This document shows positions 1 through 5,368 of a stretch of 5,368 nt of DNA, piece after piece (position 1 is the stretch's first letter; the number at the start of each line of letters is the position of its first letter). The notes below the pieces were generated by a model. That model searched no databases. It was given only the letters and a program-made list of their open reading frames with translations, and was not told where the DNA came from. This DNA is from an uncultured Nitrospinaceae bacterium (lineage in GTDB: Bacteria > Nitrospinota > Nitrospinia > Nitrospinales > VA-1): assembly GCA_905182935.1 (NCBI GenBank), contig CAJJDL010000307.1:1-5368 (forward strand). Reading direction: 5' to 3'. The position numbers and the translations under genes are program-made.

Positions 1-2769
1 CAGATTGCACAAAAAAAAATAACTACTAAAAATTCAGCAAACTCTCAATTCTTATCGATGAACTATTCGATAGATAAAATCGATTTAATACTCAACTTCC
101 CCTCCTACACAGCAAAAAAGACAGAAACAATAAAATCTTCGGATGGGAAAATACATACCCTACCAGGAACCGAAGTCACTATATTTGCAAAAACAAATGC
201 TGCGAAAGAAAGAGGAAGTTTAATATTTAATGAAAAAGATACCTTGGCGATGAGCAGAGAAAATAATAATACTTTTAAGACTAGCCTCTTGGTAAAGGAA
301 AATGGGTTCTATCAATTTCAACTTAAAGATTCGAAGAATAAAAACCACCTACTTATAAAAAAATACCCGGTTTCACTCGAAAAAGACCAAGCCCCAAATA
401 TTGTTATATTTCTAACCAACCCTAAACCAGTATATTTTCGTACCGATAAAATCAAACTATTTTATGAAGGAAAAGATGACTACGGAATAAATGCTATCGA
501 CTTAGTATATTTTGTTAATGGAGAAATAAAACGAATCCCAGTAAAAAAATTTAAAAAACACGAAAAAGAAGCAAAGAATAATTACACTTGGTCTCTCGCC
601 CAAATGGCTATAAAACCAGGTGAAAAAGTTAGCTACTATCTTGAAGTAAAAGACAATGATAATGTTTATGGTCCGAATAAAGGACAGTCGGAAACTTACA
701 GTTTTAGTATGTTCGACTCTAAGAAAGAAATGGAAGACCTCATTGTACTGCAGGAAGAACTAACAGACAAAATGGTCTCTCTTCTTGCAACAGGACTAGT
801 AAAAGAAAAATCATTAAAGAACAACCCAAATGATCTCATTGCCTGGAAAAAGTTATTCTCTAATAGCGTTGACGAATTAATATCAATAGTAACTCTTGCT
901 CAGAAAATTGCAGACAGAGGCAAAGAAGTCGAACAGTTCCCGCAACACTATTTAAATTTTCTTAAAAATATTACAACTGGATTATCGAAGATACGCAAAA
1001 GCCAAATCGATGCTCTTAGTGAAATACACGATAAAATAAACAAGCCAACTCAAGCAAACTATAAAACCAGCACTTCATATAGTTCTAGTATTAACGAGAT
1101 GACCTCACACCTCGAAAAAGATATTTTGCTTATGGTTAAAATAAACAATAAACAAAAATTAAAGAGCATTGCAAAACTAGAACAAGAACTTAATGACCTC
1201 ACTCAAACACTGCGCGATGATTTTGAAAACATTAAAAATTCAAAATCATCAAAGACTTCAGATGAGTTGAAAAATAAAATTAATAAAATTCAACAAACAA
1301 TGCAAAAAATAATGAGCCAATTGGCCAATCAAACAAAGTCGATTTCAGACGAGTTTTTAAACCCAAATTCGCTCAAGCAACTAAGAACAGATAAACTCTC
1401 TCAATCATTAAAAAAAATGCAAAGCATGGTTGACAAAGGCCTGTTTAAAGAAGCTTTAGAAGAGCTAAAAAAAATAGAAGAGGCACTTCAACATTTATCA
1501 AACCAGATAAAGCGCGCCGACTCAGAAACCGAAAGTTTTATGGACACTGAATCACTAAATAAACTTAATCAAGGTAGCAAAAAGATAGATCAACTAAAAA
1601 TGAAGCAAAACAATATCCTTAAAGAAACAGCTCAGTTAAATAACACTCTCAGACAACAGCAAACAAACAAAGTCGATAACCAGCTAAATAAATTATTTAG
1701 TAACCTGTTAAATGATGTGAATTCGATAACAACTGTTTTAAAAAAGAACGAACGGTATCTCGAAGCAAACGTAGCAATGAAACAACTCCAAAACCTAATA
1801 AACAAAGAAAAAAAAATAAACCAAAAAATAAAAGAATTAAACGAAGCCACCGTTAATTCAGTCGATTCAGAGAAACTCGACCATAATTTCGACAAACTTA
1901 AAGAAGTTCGTAAGAACCATTCTCAATTGATTGAGGATAAGGATTCTCTTCGTGTCAATGAATTTCAGCGTTTCAAGGAAGCCTTACCACAGATACTTAA
2001 AAAATATCAATCCCTTAATAAGTTTGCAAAGTTAGAGGACCTTGAAGAATTTTCTACTCTCTTCCAAAAGGTATATCCAGAAGCATTAAGATGGCAATAT
2101 AGAATCCGTTCAGCGCCCAATCACAGAGAAGAACTATCCAGCAGACTAGAAGACGACCTAATGCAAACTACGCGTATAAACAATGAGATATCAAAAAAAA
2201 TTGGGTCATTGATGCGTTCAATCAAAAATAACTACAACTCTTCTATCACTATGGATCAGAAAATAAAATTAAAAAACCTAGGGAAACAGGAAAAACAGAT
2301 CCAACAAGAAGCAAAAGAACTTTCTCAGCAATTTAATCAGTTAAGCGAGCAAAACCCGACGCTGACGCCAGAACTTTCACGACAGATGAAACAAGCAGGA
2401 CGCAATATGAAGACCGCAGAAAAAAACCTTCGAAACCAAAATATTCCAGAAAGTATTGAGTCGGAAAACCTGGCCCTCAAGTCTCTAAATAAAACTCAGG
2501 ATTTATTAAACCAGATTAAAGAATCGAATGGGAAAATGGGTAAACCCCAAAAACAATCTTCTGGGAAACGTGGCTCTGGTAATAGTCCAGATTCTCGACG
2601 GGGAGGAGCATCAACAAGAATGCAAAAAGAAAGTGTAGCATTGCCTGAAGAGGATCAATACAAAGCTCCTAAAGAATTTCGCGAAGAAATACTGAATGCA
2701 ATGAAAAAAGGAACTCCCAAAGTTTATGAACGTATGGTCATCGAATACTACAAGAATTTAGTGAAATGA
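1..2769 (+). CDS. DUF4175-type large coiled-coil protein, 5'-truncated by window edge
   Basis: This is the C-terminal 922 residues of a large protein of unknown biochemical function. The frame is open from base 1. The first in-window ATG (58) has no ribosome binding site and falls just before the family's typical 'LNFPSYT' strand, so the true start, and the N-terminal membrane helices usual in this family, should lie upstream. Counting that Met as 1, residues 5-220 look all-beta, with family-like motifs 'LPGTEVTI' (35-42), 'DDYGINAIDLVYFVNG' (140-155) and 'YYLEVKDNDNVYGP' (193-206). Residues about 222-825 are helical, rich in Lys, Gln and Asn, with coiled-coil character and no membrane segment. 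A Gly/Ser/Arg linker (about 825-858) leads to a conserved-looking tail with 'YKAPKEFREEILNAMKKG' (868-885) and 'YYKNLVK' at the end. It is probably a membrane-anchored envelope protein working with the MoxR cluster. The family call rests on recalled motifs and is fairly sure; the role is inference. Confidence 0.75.
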   Translation, partial: QIAQKKITTKNSANSQFLSMNYSIDKIDLILNFPSYTAKKTETIKSSDGKIHTLPGTEVTIFAKTNAAKERGSLIFNEKDTLAMSRENNNTFKTSLLVKENGFYQFQLKDSKNKNHLLIKKYPVSLEKDQAPNIVIFLTNPKPVYFRTDKIKLFYEGKDDYGINAIDLVYFVNGEIKRIPVKKFKKHEKEAKNNYTWSLAQMAIKPGEKVSYYLEVKDNDNVYGPNKGQSETYSFSMFDSKKEMEDLIVLQEELTDKMVSLLATGLVKEKSLKNNPNDLIAWKKLFSNSVDELISIVTLAQKIADRGKEVEQFPQHYLNFLKNITTGLSKIRKSQIDALSEIHDKINKPTQANYKTSTSYSSSINEMTSHLEKDILLMVKINNKQKLKSIAKLEQELNDLTQTLRDDFENIKNSKSSKTSDELKNKINKIQQTMQKIMSQLANQTKSISDEFLNPNSLKQLRTDKLSQSLKKMQSMVDKGLFKEALEELKKIEEALQHLSNQIKRADSETESFMDTESLNKLNQGSKKIDQLKMKQNNILKETAQLNNTLRQQQTNKVDNQLNKLFSNLLNDVNSITTVLKKNERYLEANVAMKQLQNLINKEKKINQKIKELNEATVNSVDSEKLDHNFDKLKEVRKNHSQLIEDKDSLRVNEFQRFKEALPQILKKYQSLNKFAKLEDLEEFSTLFQKVYPEALRWQYRIRSAPNHREELSSRLEDDLMQTTRINNEISKKIGSLMRSIKNNYNSSITMDQKIKLKNLGKQEKQIQQEAKELSQQFNQLSEQNPTLTPELSRQMKQAGRNMKTAEKNLRNQNIPESIESENLALKSLNKTQDLLNQIKESNGKMGKPQKQSSGKRGSGNSPDSRRGGASTRMQKESVALPEEDQYKAPKEFREEILNAMKKGTPKVYERMVIEYYKNLVK
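2766..2769 (+). promoter_or_regulatory. ATGA stop-start overlap (translational coupling)
   Basis: The ATG of the peptidase gene overlaps the TGA stop of the DUF4175-type gene in the sequence ATGA. No convincing Shine-Dalgarno sequence lies within 15 bases upstream; only weak purine stretches such as 'caagaa' and 'gtgaa' are present. Translation of the peptidase therefore probably depends on ribosomes finishing the upstream gene, which would link their amounts. Confidence 0.7.
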
Positions 2770-2840
2770 AATCTATCTACGCGGTTACGTATTTTTACTT
2801 AACTGGATTATTACTAATCCTTCCAAATTTTACCTATGCG
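2766..2840 (+). other. Signal peptide coding segment of the metallopeptidase
   Basis: Residues 1-25 have a short positive start (Met-Lys), a hydrophobic core (about residues 4-20, including 'LTGLLLILP') and a signal peptidase I-type site T-Y-A followed by F26. This predicts export by the Sec route and cleavage. An uncleaved anchor is possible because the n-region has only one positive residue. Confidence 0.75.
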
Positions 2841-4334
2841 TTTGAAACGACCCCTAAAGAAGTACTCGAAGGGCACAAGCTAATTGATGATTGGAACATT
2901 GAGAAAGCAGAGTTTTTCTCCAACAACCTTCTTGGGAAATACCCTAAATCAGGAGATGCTCATTTCCTAAAAGCTCGAGTAGAATTTCTAAAAGGAAATC
3001 ATGCGCACGCCGTGAAAATTCTAAAGCAAGTAGCAGACAACCACTCCGAAGTGCGGACATTTAAAAAACTGGTTTACACCACACACGAAGAAACAAAACT
3101 ATTCATAACTAGAGAATCAAAACACTTTATTTACAGGTTTAAAAAAGGCCCTGATGAAATACTTGTTCACTACGCAGCAAAAGTCTTAGAAAAATCTTAT
3201 GAGGTTCTGGGCAATCTTTTTGACTACTACCCAAAAAAAAAGGTGTTAATTGAATTCTATCCAAATAAAGAATCTTTTTCCAAAATTTCTCCATTAACCC
3301 TAAAAGATATTACTACATCCGGAACCGTAGCTCTTTGCAAGTATAACCGAATCATGATGATTTCTCCTGGTTCCTTGATCCGTGGATACAACTGGATGGA
3401 CACCCTGAGCCATGAATACATACATTATATTATCTCAAAAAAAAGTCACAATAATTTACCTTTATGGATGCATGAAGGAATTGCGAAATATTTTGAGGCT
3501 CGATGGCGCAACGAAAAATTATACTTAACACCAATTATGGAAACGATGCTTGCAAGTGGGTTAAAAAAAAATTACCTAATAAAATTGAATGACATGATGC
3601 CTTCATTGGCAAAATTAAAAACAGCAGAAGATGTTCAACTTGCTTATGCAGAAGTTTCCTCAATGATTGAATACCTTACTCAAACTTATGGGGATGAGAT
3701 GATTCCAAATCTCCTTAATAAACTGGCTAAAAATTATCCCTTCGACCTTACAATTACAAGTATACTAGGCACAAATCTAAATATTTTTCAGGACAACTGG
3801 GAAAAATTTGTAAGAGAAAAGAATCTACAAACTATTCCTAGGCTTAAGGCACCAGGAGTCCAATTTAAGATGGACCAGTCAACTAATGAGCCACAAAAAA
3901 AATACATTGATATTGAAAATAAAAAAAGTAGAGACCATGTTCTTTTGGGAGATATCTTAAAATCAAAAGAATTTTATAAAGCGGCAATCATCGAATACCA
4001 ACGTGCAATGAGTGAATACCAAGGATTTTCTCCCATATTCATTAATAAGCTGGCTAAAACCCATTTCATTACCAAAGAATTTAATAAAGCTGAAACCATA
4101 TTAAAGAAGAGTCTAAATTATTATCCTATGTTTCACTCTACCCTCGTAAGCATGGGTGAATTATATTTTAATACTGGTAACATAGAAAAATCTCGAGACT
4201 TTTATGAGCGGGCTATTCAGATCAACCCTTTTAACCCTTATGTCCATACACGACTGATAACTATTTATAAAAAGCTAGAGAATAAAAAAGAAGAAGAATT
4301 ACAAAAAAAATTATTTAAATATATCGATCGGTAA
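2766..4334 (+). CDS. Exported TPR-containing gluzincin metallopeptidase (peptidase MA-like)
   Basis: This is a predicted zinc metallopeptidase of 522 residues acting outside the cytoplasm. Residues 1-25 form a signal peptide with a hydrophobic core and a T-Y-A|F cleavage site. There is no lipobox cysteine. Residues about 32-95 resemble two TPR units. The catalytic domain spans roughly 113-350, with HEYIH at 216-220 (H216 and H220 zinc ligands, E217 general base). It is followed by 'LPLWMHEGIAKYFE' (231-244), where E237 is the likely third ligand, as in the peptidase MA group. Residues about 389-515 hold three or four TPR units, for example 'AETILKKSLNYYP' (442-454) and 'SRDFYERAIQINP' (476-488), ending in a Lys/Glu-rich tail. 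The ATG at 2766 is the only start possible: the frame has a stop at 2727 and no ATG, GTG or TTG in between. All active-site residues are present, so it is probably active. The substrate is unknown; TPRs suggest binding of a protein partner. Confidence 0.85.
   Translation: MKSIYAVTYFYLTGLLLILPNFTYAFETTPKEVLEGHKLIDDWNIEKAEFFSNNLLGKYPKSGDAHFLKARVEFLKGNHAHAVKILKQVADNHSEVRTFKKLVYTTHEETKLFITRESKHFIYRFKKGPDEILVHYAAKVLEKSYEVLGNLFDYYPKKKVLIEFYPNKESFSKISPLTLKDITTSGTVALCKYNRIMMISPGSLIRGYNWMDTLSHEYIHYIISKKSHNNLPLWMHEGIAKYFEARWRNEKLYLTPIMETMLASGLKKNYLIKLNDMMPSLAKLKTAEDVQLAYAEVSSMIEYLTQTYGDEMIPNLLNKLAKNYPFDLTITSILGTNLNIFQDNWEKFVREKNLQTIPRLKAPGVQFKMDQSTNEPQKKYIDIENKKSRDHVLLGDILKSKEFYKAAIIEYQRAMSEYQGFSPIFINKLAKTHFITKEFNKAETILKKSLNYYPMFHSTLVSMGELYFNTGNIEKSRDFYERAIQINPFNPYVHTRLITIYKKLENKKEEELQKKLFKYIDR
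3411..3497 (+). other. Zinc-binding and catalytic site of the gluzincin peptidase
   Basis: These bases encode residues 216-244: HEYIH at 3411-3425, then W234-M-H-E237-G and the A-K-Y-F-E244 stretch at 3465-3497. The spacing of 17 residues from H220 to E237 and the W-x-x-E-G-x-A-x-Y pattern fit peptidase MA-like gluzincins. Assignment of E237 as third ligand is by family analogy. Confidence 0.85.
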
Positions 4335-4344
4335 TCAAACTATT

Positions 4345-4351
4345 AAGAGAG
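4345..4351 (+). promoter_or_regulatory. Ribosome binding site of moxR-type gene
   Basis: The purine run 'aagagag' ends 6 bases before the ATG at 4358, a suitable spacing for a moderate Shine-Dalgarno site. It supports this start and suggests that the ATPase is translated independently of the peptidase gene, unlike the coupled pair upstream. Confidence 0.7.
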
Positions 4352-4357
4352 TCCCGA

Positions 4358-5347
4358 ATGACTAAAAGTTTAGAATTGGCACAAGAGTTAGTTAACTCAA
4401 AAAAAAGAATAGTAAACGAGGTTCGTAAGGTAATTGTAGGACAGGACGAGGTGCTAGAAAATTTATTGATCGCACTTTTTTGCAATGGACATTGTCTTTT
4501 CGTTGGAGTACCTGGTTTAGCAAAGACTTTACTAGTCAAAACACTAGCAAAAGTACTTAATCTCAATTTTAGCAGAATTCAATTCACTCCTGACTTAATG
4601 CCCTCAGACATTACCGGTACAGACATACTTTACGAAGATAAAACTACCAATAATAGAGAGTTTCGTTTTATAAAGGGTCCCATTTTTTCTAATGTCATCC
4701 TAGCCGATGAAATAAACCGAACTCCACCAAAAACACAGGCTGCTCTGTTGCAGGCAATGCAGGAGCGACAGGTAACTGTTGGCGGAAACACCTATGAATT
4801 AGAACAACCTTTCTTAGTTTTTGCCACGCAAAACCCAATTGAACACGAAGGTACCTATCCTTTACCAGAAGCGCAGCTGGACCGTTTCATGTTTATAATA
4901 AACGTTGACTACCCTACCCTAAAGCAGGAGGTAGAGATCGCATTGACTACCACTTCGGGCATAAACTCAAAGATGGATATAGTTTTAAATGCGGCGCAAA
5001 TTCAGGAGTTCCAGAAACTAATACCAAGTGTTCCTGTTTCCCAACATGTCGCTGAATTTGCAGTAAGATTAGTTCAAAGTTCTCGTCCAAATAAGAATGG
5101 AACTTCACTAGATTTTATAAATGAATCGGTTGACTGGGGAGCCGGGCCACGTGCATCTCAGCACCTCCTAATGGGAGCAAAAGCATGCGCCCTCATGGAT
5201 AACCGCGTGACGGCAACTATCGAAGATGTTAAACGTGTAACACGACAGGTGCTTGAACATAGAATTATACTAAATTTCAAAGCCGAGGCAGAAAACATTA
5301 CTACAACTGATATTATCGAAAAACTTTTAAAGTCAGTAAAAATATAA
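4358..5347 (+). CDS. MoxR family AAA+ ATPase
   Basis: This is a complete 329-residue cytoplasmic ATPase, the usual length for MoxR proteins. The family forms ring-shaped, chaperone-like machines that help mature or activate partner proteins, often DUF58 or VWA-domain proteins encoded next door. Visible motifs are Walker A 'GVPGLAKT' (50-57), 'FTPDLMPSDITG' (76-87), Walker B 'VILADEIN' (113-120), 'RTPPKTQAALLQAMQE' (121-136), sensor 1 'ATQNP' (156-160, N159), 'YPLPEAQLDRF' (167-177) with arginine finger R176, and sensor 2 'GAGPRASQHL' (261-270, R265). The C-terminal helical lid domain runs from about 190 to 329. No key residue is missing, so it should bind and hydrolyse ATP. The ATG at 4358 is the first possible start after an in-frame stop at 4316-4318. 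It lies 23 bases after the peptidase gene and is presumably co-transcribed. Family assignment is very secure; subfamily and client protein cannot be told from this window. Confidence 0.97.
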   Translation: MTKSLELAQELVNSKKRIVNEVRKVIVGQDEVLENLLIALFCNGHCLFVGVPGLAKTLLVKTLAKVLNLNFSRIQFTPDLMPSDITGTDILYEDKTTNNREFRFIKGPIFSNVILADEINRTPPKTQAALLQAMQERQVTVGGNTYELEQPFLVFATQNPIEHEGTYPLPEAQLDRFMFIINVDYPTLKQEVEIALTTTSGINSKMDIVLNAAQIQEFQKLIPSVPVSQHVAEFAVRLVQSSRPNKNGTSLDFINESVDWGAGPRASQHLLMGAKACALMDNRVTATIEDVKRVTRQVLEHRIILNFKAEAENITTTDIIEKLLKSVKI

Positions 5348-5368
5348 AACTAATTAAGATTTTTATAC
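5348..5368 (+). other. Short AT-rich tail after the ATPase gene
   Basis: These 21 bases after the TAA hold no inverted repeat, no start codon with a ribosome binding site and no recognisable promoter. Absence of a terminator here is consistent with the operon continuing to the right, but the stretch is too short to decide. Confidence 0.5.

Noticed and set aside
1632..1895. 87-codon open frame on the minus strand
   Set aside because: It lies wholly within the coiled-coil part of the first gene. Its Phe/Ser/Leu-rich product is the expected reverse complement of Lys/Asn/Glu-rich coding sequence, and it resembles no family.
720..2530. Possible phage tape-measure or SMC-like protein because of the long coiled coil
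   Set aside because: The beta region before it, the C-terminal tail and the MoxR neighbour fit the DUF4175 type. No phage genes and no Walker motifs are found in this protein.
4335..4357. Possible promoter or terminator between the peptidase and ATPase genes
   Set aside because: The gap is 23 bases, has no inverted repeat and is mostly taken up by the ribosome binding site; there is no room for a complete promoter of its own outside the coding sequence.
4315..4566. 83-codon open frame on the minus strand over the start of the ATPase gene
   Set aside because: It overlaps the well-supported MoxR Walker A region, and its product has no recognisable domain. It is a shadow of the real gene.
4358..5347. 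Possible defence-system AAA+ ATPase, such as a MoxR/VWA ternary system
   Set aside because: The ATPase has generic MoxR motifs and no nuclease, protease-effector or VWA partner typical of such systems is seen in the window. The neighbours point to a housekeeping-type envelope operon.

Overview
The window is AT-rich and almost entirely coding on the + strand. It reads as part of one tightly packed operon with three intact reading frames and only 23 bases between the last two genes. The first gene is cut off at its 5' end by the window edge. The operon appears to continue past the right edge, because no terminator is visible there. The exported TPR metallopeptidase, the large DUF4175-like protein and the type of MoxR ATPase suggest a Gram-negative bacterium, perhaps of a deltaproteobacterial, bdellovibrio-like or related marine lineage with low GC. 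The taxonomic guess is weak, since no RNA gene or marker gene is present.

Layout: (1) 1-2769 is the C-terminal 922 residues of a DUF4175-type protein, with an all-beta region, a very long helical/coiled-coil region, a Gly/Ser/Arg-rich linker and a conserved C-terminal tail. (2) 2766-4334 overlaps the first gene by 4 bases (ATGA). It encodes an exported gluzincin-type metallopeptidase (peptidase MA-like) with TPR repeats on both sides of an intact HEYIH...E zinc site. (3) 4358-5347 is a complete MoxR-family AAA+ ATPase with all expected nucleotide-binding motifs. (4) 5348-5368 is a short AT-rich tail with nothing recognisable.

How the genes may work together: MoxR ATPases act as cytoplasmic chaperone-like machines and are usually encoded beside DUF58 and von Willebrand factor A proteins. 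DUF4175-like proteins are known neighbours of such clusters in several Gram-negative groups. The expected DUF58 gene would lie just right of the window. The metallopeptidase is the less expected member. Its signal peptide puts it outside the cytoplasm, so any link to MoxR would have to run through the membrane-anchored partners. A cell-envelope maintenance or maturation role is the most reasonable inference, but the substrate is unknown. I see no mobile element, CRISPR array, RNA gene or defence system here, and no clear evidence for an undescribed system beyond this operon combination.
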